From JADMJV01 sp964649085 (GTDB lineage Bacteria; Vulcanimicrobiota; Xenobia; Xenobiales; JADMJV01): DNA of 64,000 nucleotides. Of the stretch, positions 25,619 through 33,602 are shown piece by piece (position 1 is the first letter of the stretch; each line of letters starts with the position of its first letter). Where the stretch lies: NCBI GenBank assembly GCA_964649085.1, contig CAZYPN010000026.1:1-64000 (forward strand). The letters are read 5' to 3'. A model generated the notes under the pieces. That model was not told where the DNA came from. It searched no databases and saw nothing but the letters and a program-made list of their open reading frames with translations. The position numbers and the translations under genes are program-made.

Positions 25619-25777
25619 TTAAGGTTGCGCTTCCCCGCGCAGTTTCGCTGTGGGTGAGTTGCGACCTTGCAATGCGGCGCCGCCATGAACTTTCTGGCCC
25701 AGTTCGACAACGGCGCCCTTTCGCCGCCAGAAGAAGGCATGCTTTACGCCTTCGTGTGTTTCCACCACCCCCAGCAT
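25619..25777 (-). pseudogene. HAF-repeat remnant (short C-terminal stub)
   Basis: The frame encodes a 52-aa tail starting MLGVVETHEGVKHAFFWRRK, and the preceding in-frame codons read GLLIDDGR. Together they match one HAF repeat (xINxxGxVVGxxxTxxGxxHAFxWxxGxxxxLG), found in beta-propeller-like extracellular proteins. The repeat begins upstream of the only ATG, inside the end of the neighbouring membrane-protein gene, so this is probably the stump of a larger gene rather than a complete one. It could also be a coding tail reached by frameshift from the upstream gene. Confidence 0.4.
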
Positions 25778-25791
25778 ACGGCCGTCGTCTA

Positions 25792-26202
25792 TCAGCAGAC
25801 CTGATCGGAATGCCACCAGGCCCGGGCCCAGAGCAGCAGCCCCGCCCACTTCAAGGGCTGCTCCAGGCCAGCTACCGATGCCAGTTTGAGGTCGGTCAGA
25901 ATGTCGCAAAGCACGCTGGCAGCCAGCAATGCCAGAGCCCAAACCATCACCGGCTGACGCAGGCGTCCACTGCGCCCCAGCAGGTAGATCCAGGCCAAAC
26001 CATAGACCAGATAGGTAAGCCACTGGGCCCACACCCCTCCTGGCAGCAACGTGGGTATCACCCATTCGTGAACACGAAAGGCCTCGTCGAACATCATCAC
26101 CGTCTGCAGCCCCCAGGCCACGCGTTGCCTGCGCCACAGCACCACCCAGGCGGGCAGCCAGGGAAGCAAGGCCAGAGGGCCGTCCTCTTGCCAGAACCAC
26201 TC
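25792..26202 (-). CDS. Small multi-pass membrane protein
   Basis: A 136-aa hydrophobic protein with about four predicted transmembrane helices (LALLPWLPAWVVLW, WAQWLTYLVYGLAWIYLLG, PVMVWALALLAASVLCDIL, LKWAGLLLWARAWW). A ribosome site AGGGGAA precedes the ATG at 26202. No family is recognised; conserved-looking EWV and DEAF residues lie near membrane edges. It lies downstream of the spermidine-synthase-like gene on the same strand with about 50 bases between, so it is likely in the same operon. Confidence 0.75.
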   Translation of the reverse strand, partial: EWFWQEDGPLALLPWLPAWVVLWRRQRVAWGLQTVMMFDEAFRVHEWVIPTLLPGGVWAQWLTYLVYGLAWIYLLGRSGRLRQPVMVWALALLAASVLCDILTDLKLASVAGLEQPLKWAGLLLWARAWWHSDQVC

Positions 26203-27237
26203 CATCAGTTCCCCTGCCTGAAGGCACAAGCGAGGTCCTGCAAGGCCTGGACATCATGCATTGGGCAGTTCGACAGTCCGGACTTTGGCCTGGGGCGGCA
26301 ACAGCACGGCTGCCAGCAGATAGCAGGCCATCCCCAGCAGCAGCACCTGAGGAATACCCCACATCACGGCCGTTGCCAGGGCCAACGGTCCGGCCAGCAG
26401 CGAGCCTGCCCCGTTCAGGGCCCAACACCAGGGTAGCCGCGAGGGCTGGGCTCGCCGCATTCCCACGGGGAAAGGAATGCCCATCAACACCGCGGCCGGT
26501 GCCATCATCAGGCTCGAAGCCAGCACGCGAAGGCTCCACGAAGACGAGGCCAGCAGGCAGGTCACCCGAGGCAATAGCTCCTGGGTCAGGGCCAGAGTCA
26601 TAACCAGCAGACCAAGAATCCACCGGACCCGGGGCTCCCAATAACTCGAACAGGCACTGCCCAGGGCACTGCACAGCAGCATGCTGGTAAGCACGATGCA
26701 AAGACTCCCGGTGGGGTTGCCCAGAAACAGGTTGAACTGCTGGGCAAAGGACATTTCCACCAACATGTAGCCCAGTCCCAGGGCCAGAAAGTAAAGCAGA
26801 GGCCGGTCGGGTTTCGAGTCCCAGGGCGTGTGTTGCTGCTGGCCCACCCACCAGGGCATCAAACAGCACAGACCCACCAGCGCCGCCGAGCCCATCAGCA
26901 ACTGGAAGATAAACAGGACCGCTCGAAGGCTGGCGTTATGATGGGCCAGCTTGGAGAGCCGGGCCGAGAAAAAGAAGAACGGATGGGCATCGGTAGCCTC
27001 GGTCAGATCGTAGACACAGTCCGCCAGATTCTGGCCCCGGGCTAACTTGAGCAGGTCCGGGTCGGAGCCGGGCAACACCGATTCAAATCCGAACTGCTCG
27101 TTCAACCAGCGGAAGTTCTCCAGGTCCTGCGGGGCAAAGGGCTGCTTGCCCATCATCAAGGTAAAGACCCCATCGGGCTGATCGGGATGAGCCTTGAAAG
27201 CAAAAGCCTTACGACTGATCAAGAAATACCGTTCGTC

Positions 27238-27292
27238 GGGCTCGATACCCAGCCAGCGCAGGGTTGTGGCTCCCAACTTCAGGCAGCGCAAA
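27238..27292. repeat. 55-bp direct repeat, left copy (contig-end overlap)
   Basis: The 55 bases beginning GGGCTCGATACCC directly before the N run are identical to the 55 bases directly after it (27393-27447). A copy at each edge of a gap is the mark of two contig ends sharing one k-mer that the scaffolder did not merge. Confidence 0.97.
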
Positions 27293-27392
27293 NNNNNNNN
27301 NNNNNNNNNNNNNNNNNNNNNNNNNNNNNNNNNNNNNNNNNNNNNNNNNNNNNNNNNNNNNNNNNNNNNNNNNNNNNNNNNNNNNNNNNNNN
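27293..27392. other. Assembly gap of 100 N
   Basis: A scaffold gap of exactly 100 N inside the spermidine-synthase-like gene. The length is a placeholder. The flanks are an identical 55-bp duplication, which shows that the two contigs overlap and no sequence is actually missing. Confidence 0.99.
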
Positions 27393-27447
27393 GGGCTCGA
27401 TACCCAGCCAGCGCAGGGTTGTGGCTCCCAACTTCAGGCAGCGCAAA
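27393..27447. repeat. 55-bp direct repeat, right copy (contig-end overlap)
   Basis: This is the second copy of the contig-end overlap described for 27238-27292. Deleting 155 bases (100 N plus one copy) joins the two coding frames of the interrupted gene without a shift. Confidence 0.97.
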
Positions 27448-28900
27448 ATCTCGGCCGATTCCTCCTGGTAGTAGCCCATGGAAACCGAGAGAACCCCCCG
27501 CGAGCTCAAGCGCTGCCCAAAGAGTCTCCAGGCCTCGCGAGTGTACAGGCCGTTTTCACTCAGGGTGATGGCTCCCGATGCAAAGGCGTTGGCATTGTCG
27601 ACCATGGCCAGCTGAATGATATCGAAAGAACCTTTTTGTTGGGCCATCCAGGTGCGCGCATCGGCGGCCACAAAGGGCACCCGATCGACCAGTCCGCCGC
27701 TAAAGGAACGAAGCGGGCCCTGAAGCAGCTTGACGATCTGGTCATTGATCTCAACTCCGGTGGTCTCGGTATTGCCAAAGACCAGCGAGGTAACGACATC
27801 CTTGCCTCCCCCTGCTCCCAAAATCGCCACCCGAGCCTGGCGGCGCAGGTGGAAAGGCAGCGCAGTCACATCGGCTGCCAGATAGGCCACGTTGTCCGGC
27901 TTGCCGTCAAAGGCGATCACCGGAGTGCCCGAGGTTCCGTCGATTTCCAGCCAGTAGTGCTCGGGATAGGGGCCGGGAAAACGCTCGGAAAGCCCCCAAC
28001 CAGGGGCGCCGAGCGGCGCTGTGCCGTCACTCGCGAGTACGGGTTCCAGCGCACCAGTTCGTAAGGGTTCTCGCCAGGCGCGGGAATGCTGAGCCAGGGA
28101 TAGTGTTCGTTGGCCAGAGCCAGAGCCAGCAGTCCGACGACCAGCAACCCCCCCAGGCCGGGCCAGGGCCGTTGATGCTCGGCTCGGCTCAGGGCCAGCG
28201 CTCCCAAGGCTCCCAGCCAGGCGGCACACAGCACCGCGGTTTCGCCACCGATGCGTCCAAGCAGGGCCACCATAAGCCAGGCTCCCAAGGCGGCTCCCAG
28301 AAGGTCTATCGCATAGAGTTTCCCCACTCTGTCGGCGGCTCGGGATAGGATGGTTGAGACACACACTCCCCCCAGGCAGTAGGGTATCGTGGTCAGAACA
28401 ATCAGGGCCAGGCTGGACACCGTGCCCCACAGGCTGGGTTCGAAGGCATGAGGCAGATGCAGTTGTCCAAGAAAGGTGAGCAATACCGACACCGCATAGG
28501 CCCGAGATGCTCTGGCCAGCCGTCCCGTTCTCGGGCCAACCGGTTGTAGCAAAACGTAAATGGCCCCTGCGCTCAGCCCGAACATCGCCAGCGAAACCGT
28601 GATCAAGGCCATCTGACTGCCGGTGGTGATGGTCAGCACCCGTGTCGTCAGCGTTTCCAGCATCAACATCGAGCACGAAACGAGAAACAGTCCAGTGCAC
28701 AACCAGAAGCCAGCCTTCGCTTGCGTCTGGTTCTCCTCATCGGGGGGCAACACTTTTACCTCGCAGGCATCAAGATCTGCTCCAATTCTGAAAGCTTCGT
28801 TGCGCTCCTATGAAGCAAACTTCTGCCTTGGCTACTCCGATTTTCGGCGTTCGGCCTCGGCCATCTGCAAGAGCACCTGCCAGGGCTGGCCCCGGCGTTT

Positions 28901-28916
28901 CGAGAATCCATTCTCG
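28901..28916. promoter_or_regulatory. Inverted repeat at the start of the transglutaminase-like gene
   Basis: CGAGAAT (28901-28907) and ATTCTCG (28910-28916) are a perfect 7-bp inverted repeat with a 2-base centre, ending on the first base of the GTG start codon. It could be an operator blocking initiation. The spacer is too short for a stable RNA hairpin. Confidence 0.35.
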
Positions 28917-29926
28917 TGCAGAAGCTCTGGCTGGCCCTCTCGCTTGCCCTGTTGCTCTGGTCCCCGCTTGCGGCCCGGCGACTCAGCGACGCACAGGTCG
29001 TGCGTCCGCCGGCCGATCAGACACGCGATCTCTCCACCCTGGCCCATTATCTTTGTCAGAACTGCGCTTCCGATGAGGAAAAGGCCGAACAGCTCTTTCG
29101 CTGGGTGGCCGAGAACATCGCCTACGACCTCCCTTCGCTTCGCCATCCCCTGCGCCCCGAAGACGTCTCTCCCCAGGTGGTATTGCAGCGTCGCCAGGCC
29201 GTCTGTTCGGGCTACGCCAATCTGTATCAGGCCCTGGGTCGAAAGGTGGGCCTCGAGGTCGAGGTGGTGAACGGTCGCACCAATTCACCGGTGGGTGCCG
29301 GCAACAATGGGGGCCACGCCTGGAACGCCGTCAAGCTGGACGGGGGCTGGGTGCTGGTCGACGCCACCTGGGGGGCGGGCTACATCTCGGGGGAAACCTT
29401 TTTCCGCTCCTACTGCGATGATTTCTTCGAGGCCGACCCCCGCGAGCTGATCCAGACCCACTTCCCCGAGGACCCGCGCTGGCAGTTGTTGCCCACCCCT
29501 GTCAGCCTGGACGAGTGGAGCACCTACACCTATCGTCCCCGCCATCGAGCAGGTCGGGGCGAGCCCGTAGCCCTGACCGATTTCCGCCTCTCGACCCCCG
29601 CCACTGCTCCAAGGGGCTCTGCCCAGCCCGGGGCAGCGCCTCGACAGCTCTATTCCTACCGACTGCGCGGGGTTCAACAGTTGCTGCCGCGCAGTGCCGA
29701 ACTGCAGGAGGGAAGCCACGAGTTTCACCTTCAGGCGCCCGGAGCCGCCCGGGTCATGGTGCAAACGCCGGAAGCCAGCTACGACCTTCTGGCGGTGCCG
29801 GGCAAGCCTGGCTGGTTTCGCTCCATGGTGCCTATCGCCGGACCCTCCGGCGGCCTCATCCGGGTGCTGGCACAGTTTGGCTCCCAGGCCCGATTCGAGC
29901 CTCTGCTCGAGTATCGGCTCCCCTGA
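28916..29926 (+). CDS. Exported transglutaminase-like / kyphoscoliosis-peptidase-type protein
   Basis: A 336-aa protein from a GTG, with a signal peptide (LWLALSLALLLWSPLAARR). The transglutaminase-like core has the complete Cys-His-Asp triad in order: C97 in QAVCSGYANLYQALG, H134 in GGHAWNAVKL and D149 in VLVDATWGAGY. The helix AEQLFRWVAENIAYD precedes it, as in bacterial KY-like peptidases. The C-terminal 120 residues form a beta-rich domain, also typical of KY-type proteins. It would act outside the inner membrane, cleaving or cross-linking protein. It is divergent from the spermidine-synthase-like gene across 162 bases. Confidence 0.88.
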   Translation: MQKLWLALSLALLLWSPLAARRLSDAQVVRPPADQTRDLSTLAHYLCQNCASDEEKAEQLFRWVAENIAYDLPSLRHPLRPEDVSPQVVLQRRQAVCSGYANLYQALGRKVGLEVEVVNGRTNSPVGAGNNGGHAWNAVKLDGGWVLVDATWGAGYISGETFFRSYCDDFFEADPRELIQTHFPEDPRWQLLPTPVSLDEWSTYTYRPRHRAGRGEPVALTDFRLSTPATAPRGSAQPGAAPRQLYSYRLRGVQQLLPRSAELQEGSHEFHLQAPGAARVMVQTPEASYDLLAVPGKPGWFRSMVPIAGPSGGLIRVLAQFGSQARFEPLLEYRLP

Positions 29927-29938
29927 GCCCGAACGGCC

Positions 29939-30325
29939 TCAATAGCGAACGCCAAAGAAATACTCCTGGCAGCCATAACACACCTGGTTCGAGCCGAGTT
30001 GTCCCTGATGCTTGCGCCGCCCGCACCACAGGCAGGGCATAAAGTAGCGTGGGTCCAGGAGAAGTTCGTCGGGGCTGGAGTCGGTGGTTTCCCAGCGGGC
30101 CTCGTTACGGTGGCCGTCCCACAGCAGTTCGGCCACCACCTGGAACTGGCCCTCGTGATGGCGGGTGTACTGCTGCAGCAGTCCCTCATCGCTTTCTATC
30201 GCCAGGCCATAAGCTCTCGCCTCGATCAGCGGGCCCCTTCTGCCCTCGGCCTGTGCCCTTTCCAAAAGTTCCAAATTGGCCCGGCAAAAGGCCTCATATT
30301 CTGCCTGCGACTCAAAGCTCTTCAT
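29939..30325 (-). CDS. Small protein with C-terminal zinc-ribbon
   Basis: A 128-aa cytoplasmic protein. The N-terminal two thirds are helical and charged (QAEYEAFCRANLELLERAQA), and the end carries two CxxC pairs (MPCLWCGRRKH...VCYGC), a probable zinc ribbon. I start it at the ATG at 30325; the frame is open further upstream but that part is low-complexity. The function is unknown. TTGTCT and TGGTAG, 17 bases apart about 120 bases upstream, could be a promoter. It is convergent with the transglutaminase-like gene. Confidence 0.65.
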   Translation of the reverse strand: MKSFESQAEYEAFCRANLELLERAQAEGRRGPLIEARAYGLAIESDEGLLQQYTRHHEGQFQVVAELLWDGHRNEARWETTDSSPDELLLDPRYFMPCLWCGRRKHQGQLGSNQVCYGCQEYFFGVRY

Positions 30326-30528
30326 CTGGCAGGGTTCAACCCTCCCACTGGTCGTCCTGGCGCACGAGGCCGCCGTCAAGTTCCCGGTAGGCGTGGCAAC
30401 GAGGCCAGCTAAGAGCTCTTTGCTGGCGGCGTCCGGCAATTCTGGCAGGTTCGGCTCCGGCGCTACCATCCGGGTACAGTCGCCCAGACAATACTTACGG
30501 GAATTGGTCTGGTGCTGGTCGGAGAAAC

Positions 30529-31257
30529 TCAGCCCCGGGACTCGGGGTTCTGGAGCAATGCGCGCAGCCGGCGGAGTTCAGCTTCTGCGCGTTCGGCACG
30601 GGCTGCTTCCTGCTCGGCGCGGGCTGTTTCCTGCTCGGCACGGGCCGCTTCCTGCTCGGCACGGGCCGCTTCCTGCTCGGCGCGGGCTACCTGTTCGGCG
30701 GGGGTGGGGAGCAGGCGACCCTGGGGGTCGAAAATGCGCAGCTGGTCGCCGACGGGTCGGAAGTTCAGTTGCAGTGCCGGGCTGGTGTAGCCGGTGGCGG
30801 CCGGTACCAGCACGGGCAAGAAGCCGGAGCCGCCCCGGCGATAGACCTGGAAACGCGGCTCGAGGTAGTCACCCCGAGGATCGAAAAGCAGGTATTCCTG
30901 CACTCCTAAGGTTTCGTAGAGGGCCTTTTTGTGATGGAGGTCTTTGCGGCGAGTGGTGCGCGAGGTGACCTCGATGACAAATTCGGGCATCTTGCCTTCT
31001 TCCCATAATTTGTAAATCTCGCGGGGATGGGGGGGATGGTCGAGCGTGACCATCACGTCGGGAGAGAGGCTGGCTTTGGGATTGCCACGCTCGTAGTAGA
31101 GCATCAGGTTGCCGCTGACATAGACCTGGCGCCCCCGGAAATGGGCGGCCAGGGCCTCGATGAGGTTGGTCATCAGCTGGCGATGCAGGTCGGACTCTGC
31201 CATGGGTTTTCCGTCGGAACAGGGGTAGTCTGGTTCGTCGTCCTGCGCGTGAAGCAT
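30529..31257 (-). CDS. Uma2 family (PD-(D/E)XK fold) protein with heptad-repeat tail
   Basis: A 242-aa protein of the Uma2/DUF820 family, a restriction-endonuclease-like fold abundant in cyanobacteria and related genomes. Family segments are visible: HRQLMTNLIEALAAHF, SLSPDVMVTLDHP (acidic ligand), MPEFVIEVTSRTTRRKD (E-x-S with following lysine), KKALYETLGVQEYLLFDPRG. After residue 180 the chain becomes a coiled-coil tail of repeated heptads (ARAEQEA), encoded by a 21-bp tandem repeat. I start at the ATG at 31257; the long open frame upstream is not protein-like. The function of the family is unproven, with DNA-cleaving or mobile roles proposed. Confidence 0.9.
   Translation of the reverse strand: MLHAQDDEPDYPCSDGKPMAESDLHRQLMTNLIEALAAHFRGRQVYVSGNLMLYYERGNPKASLSPDVMVTLDHPPHPREIYKLWEEGKMPEFVIEVTSRTTRRKDLHHKKALYETLGVQEYLLFDPRGDYLEPRFQVYRRGGSGFLPVLVPAATGYTSPALQLNFRPVGDQLRIFDPQGRLLPTPAEQVARAEQEAARAEQEAARAEQETARAEQEAARAERAEAELRRLRALLQNPESRG
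30590..30694. repeat. 21-bp tandem repeat, five units, inside the Uma2 gene
   Basis: Five 21-base units with few differences (consensus TGCTCGGCACGGGCCGCTTCC) lie in phase with the reading frame and encode the heptad ARAEQEA. The unit is a multiple of three, so copy-number change would lengthen the coiled coil without breaking the gene. Confidence 0.9.
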
Positions 31258-31722
31258 GGTGTGGTTTTCGGGCCGTCGAACGAGTTTCCCTCGGCCGCTC
31301 CTTTCCTGTGGGCTGAGGGCAGTGTATGGGCCGGGAGGGCACGGTGTCTGTAGAGAATCCATGGCCGGATGTGAACTTGTTTCGGGGCCGTTGGCGACTT
31401 TGGACATGCAATGGTAAAGAGGCCTGGCCCACTTGGAGGTGTTGGGTAATGGAAACTGGTCACCCAGGGATTCTCGACGCAAAGCATTCTGTACTGGCTG
31501 CAAACCCGGCCAGTGATGATAACGCTGCCGCCAAAATTTCAGGCCTGTCAACTTGCTACTTCCGGGGCCTCTGTTCGAGATGGTAAAGTCTTTGAAGTCT
31601 TTGGCCAGACTGTATGTAGCGGAGATGCCAGGGTGATTCCCACAGGAATGCACGGAAGTCCTCTCAGAGAAGAATCAGCGTTGAACCGGTTGAACCGGAG
31701 AAGCCATAGGAGCATCTGTCGG
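31258..31722. other. Non-coding stretch between Uma2 and small hypothetical genes
   Basis: No convincing gene on either strand; the open frames here are short and lack protein-like composition. The Uma2 promoter must lie at the left end (a TACACT box on the minus strand about 60-70 bases upstream of 31257 is a candidate). At 31680-31698 GTTGAACCG occurs twice in tandem. This 465-bp stretch is unusually long for so dense a genome and may be the remnant of a decayed gene. Confidence 0.55.
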
Positions 31723-31926
31723 ATGATCAAGCGATACGATGTCTGGCGGGTGCTGCTGGCCGGGACCCAGCCGGTGGATAGCTACGATGTTGGAGAAGCG
31801 GTAACCCAACCCGCTACTCACCCCTATTTGCTATTTCGGACGCTGGACCGCGAGCGAGCCGAGATTCGCGAGACCGTGGTGACGTTTCAGCGGGGCGGAC
31901 TGTTGGGCCCGGCTTCGGGGCGTTGA
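31723..31926 (+). CDS. Small hypothetical protein
   Basis: A 67-aa protein (MIKRYDVWRVLLAGTQPVDS...) with a possible ribosome site AGGAG about 10 bases upstream. It reads as a compact alpha/beta domain (WRVLLAG, YLLFRTLDRERAEIRETVVTF). No family is recognised. The next gene begins inside its stop codon (TTGA), which supports it being translated. Confidence 0.6.
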   Translation: MIKRYDVWRVLLAGTQPVDSYDVGEAVTQPATHPYLLFRTLDRERAEIRETVVTFQRGGLLGPASGR

Positions 31927-32342
31927 GTCGAGTGACCGTTCATCGCCTGCTCTGGATCGACTGTGCGGCCGCCCTGGCCGGCGGCATCGGGCTGGCGCTC
32001 CTGGCGGATTGGCTGGGGGCCTTCACCGGCCTACCCGTGATGCTCATCCTTCGTCAGTCCCGCATCAACCTGGTCTACTCCTTGTTCTCTTTTGGACTGA
32101 CTCGCCTGTCGCCTTGCCCCCGTCCCTGGTTGGCTACTCTGGTGGTCGCCAATTTCTCCTATGCCCTCTATTGTCTGGCCTTGCTATTCCACTACGCCTC
32201 TCGCTGTAACCCCTGGGGCTGGCTTTATCTGGTCCTCGAGGCCTCCCTGGTCGCGGCGCTGGCCAGCTGGGAGTGGCGGGTGTTTTTCCCGTCAGCAGCC
32301 GAAATGGACGGGCTTCAGCAATCTTTCAGGCCTCCAGGCTAG
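31923..32342 (+). CDS. Small integral membrane protein
   Basis: A 139-aa protein with about four transmembrane helices (WIDCAAALAGGIGLALLADWL, LVVANFSYALYCLALLFHYA, LYLVLEASLVAALASWEW). It starts at a TTG overlapping the previous stop, or at a GTG three codons later. The pattern resembles small SPW/YgaP-like four-helix membrane proteins, without a firm match. It is coupled to the small gene before it. Confidence 0.7.
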   Translation: MSRVTVHRLLWIDCAAALAGGIGLALLADWLGAFTGLPVMLILRQSRINLVYSLFSFGLTRLSPCPRPWLATLVVANFSYALYCLALLFHYASRCNPWGWLYLVLEASLVAALASWEWRVFFPSAAEMDGLQQSFRPPG

Positions 32343-32394
32343 CCTGCCCCTAGCCTCCGAAAACAGAGAGGCACGAGTTCGAGGGAGTTCCGTC

Positions 32395-33003
32395 ATGAAT
32401 GTTCGCACCTACAGCCTGGGGGGTGTGCCGTCCGGCAGCCGCCAATCTCTTCGCGTTGAAGAGCACGACAAAACCCTGTCCGTGATTTCCGACGGGCGCA
32501 TCGATGCCCCTATGATGGATGGCTTTCACAGTGCTGGCGCCGTCCAGTCGGTGCGCGATCCGCGCCTACAGTCACTGCGCAACGATACCCACAGCTGGTT
32601 CAAGGGCCACCTGATGAGGGAGTGGGAGTACGATGAAGACAAGGCGGCGCGCCTAAAAACGCTGGCCGACCTCAAGGCTGCTGGCAAAGACGATTTCCAG
32701 GGCATCATCCTGCAGAATTTAGGCCCCAGCTGGAAACTGAGCCGTAGCGAGGTCCGCTGTGGTGGATCCGGTTCGCTCACTGCCACGCTCAAAGAGGGCG
32801 ACCAGACCCTGGGGGTTACCGTCGATCGCTATCGTGGCGACGGCCCCGACCTTACCCTGTGGAGCACCCGGCTCGAGGGCGACTTCCGCCGCTCCCATGT
32901 GGTGTCGTACTTCTCTGAAACCGATCAGGTGGTGGAATCGGCCTATCTCGTCGACCGGCGTGTTCCAGTCAAACACCTTATCGGCGACGAGTGGTTGCAA
33001 TAA
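32395..33003 (+). CDS. Hypothetical protein
   Basis: A 202-aa soluble protein with a GAGGGAG ribosome site upstream of the ATG. The middle is helical (LMREWEYDEDKAARLKTLAD) and the C-terminal 90 residues are beta-rich with alternating hydrophobics (SGSLTATLKEGDQTLGVTVD, SHVVSYFSETDQVVESAYL). No family is recognised and there is no signal peptide. Its stop codon abuts the stop of the convergent gene (TAA then TCA), leaving no intergenic base. Both neighbours are small soluble proteins of similar style and may be related in function. Confidence 0.75.
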   Translation: MNVRTYSLGGVPSGSRQSLRVEEHDKTLSVISDGRIDAPMMDGFHSAGAVQSVRDPRLQSLRNDTHSWFKGHLMREWEYDEDKAARLKTLADLKAAGKDDFQGIILQNLGPSWKLSRSEVRCGGSGSLTATLKEGDQTLGVTVDRYRGDGPDLTLWSTRLEGDFRRSHVVSYFSETDQVVESAYLVDRRVPVKHLIGDEWLQ

Positions 33004-33525
33004 TCAGCGACTCAGCCAGCCCTGGTCACAGGAATCGATGGTGTCCTTGGGGCGAAAGTTCACCTCGTAGCCACTCTTGTTGCTGGCATGGGCCACGCTG
33101 GTCCCGTTCTTGTCGATCACGGTCTTGGTGATGGAATCCAGGTCCCAGCCCTTCACGTAGCTCAAGGTCACCTGGCGATTGGCCTTGCCATCCGATCCGT
33201 AGTCGGTCCGCTGGTAGTGGGCACCGGTAAGTTCTTTGCTCACATGGGTTTCCCAGTAGCCCTCGCGATCCCGGTAGCTGTGCTCTTCGGTGCGAATTCC
33301 GGCACGAAAGGTGGTTTCGCTGCGGCCCTTCGGGCTGCGAACGTGCACCAGATTGTCGGCCGGGTTCAGGTCGGCCGGGCCGTTGTCGGCCTTGCGGAAG
33401 CTGTCGATCACCGCGTCCATTTCCTGGCGCAACTCGCGAGCCGCTTCACAGTCGCGTTGGAATCGGGCCGACATCGACTGCAGTCCCTGGTTGTTGCTTG
33501 GGTGCTTGAGTGACGGGGTGTGCAT
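33004..33525 (-). CDS. Hypothetical protein
   Basis: A 173-aa soluble protein with a GGAGG ribosome site 7 bases before the ATG. A helical N-terminal third (MSARFQRDCEAARELRQEMD) is followed by a beta-rich region (SETTFRAGIRTEEHSYRD, RQVTLSYVKGWDLDSITKTV, GYEVNFRPKDTID). No family is recognised. It is convergent with, and directly touches, the gene ending at 33003. Its own upstream region (33526-33602) is the most AT-rich in this part of the window and holds its promoter. Confidence 0.75.
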   Translation of the reverse strand: MHTPSLKHPSNNQGLQSMSARFQRDCEAARELRQEMDAVIDSFRKADNGPADLNPADNLVHVRSPKGRSETTFRAGIRTEEHSYRDREGYWETHVSKELTGAHYQRTDYGSDGKANRQVTLSYVKGWDLDSITKTVIDKNGTSVAHASNKSGYEVNFRPKDTIDSCDQGWLSR

Positions 33526-33602
33526 AGCGAGAACCTCCAGGGCTGTCCAGATTCGGTTTGTATAAATTACGATAAAATCGTGAACCTGGTGTTAACTCTC
33601 GG
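33526..33602 (-). promoter_or_regulatory. AT-rich promoter region of the 33525 gene, with a small inverted repeat
   Basis: On the minus strand the region contains TTAACA, TTCACG and TATACA boxes, and a 5-bp inverted repeat ACGAT-AAA-ATCGT at about 33568-33580. Spacing between candidate -35 and -10 boxes is not ideal (14-20), so the exact promoter is undecided. The low GC contrasts with surrounding genes. Confidence 0.45.

Larger units (their letters stand above)
26254..28753 (-). pseudogene. Polytopic membrane protein with central spermidine-synthase-like domain; frameshifted and crossing an assembly gap
   Basis: One gene of about 780 codons is seen in three pieces. It starts at the GTG at 28753 with about seven transmembrane helices (LETLTTRVLTITTGSQMALI, YAIDLLGAALGAWLMV). 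A frameshift near 27985-28000, at a run of five G/C, moves the frame to a spermidine-synthase-like core: HYWLEIDGT, VAILGAGGGKDVVTSLVFG (SAM/dcSAM-type motif I), TTGVEINDQI, SFDIIQLAMVD. After the 100-N gap the C-terminal part continues with DAHPFFFF and about eight more helices. This layout (fused MFS/spermidine synthase) is a known bacterial family of uncertain substrate. Removing the 100 N plus one copy of the duplicated 55 bases restores the frame across the gap; the frameshift is a separate problem. Confidence 0.85.

Noticed and set aside
25619..26869. Full 416-codon minus-strand frame containing the HAF-like tail
   Set aside because: Only the last part (HAF-like) looks like protein; the rest lies in the wrong frame over the membrane-protein and synthase-like genes, so only the stub was kept.
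27238..27447. Target-site duplication or insertion around the N run
   Set aside because: A 55-bp perfect duplicate flanking exactly 100 N is explained by an assembler k-mer overlap; no element ends or transposase are present.
31258..31722. Search of the largest gene-free stretch for a tRNA, small RNA or attachment site
   Set aside because: No cloverleaf-type TTCRANTC/acceptor pairing, no strong hairpin with T-run and no integrase nearby.
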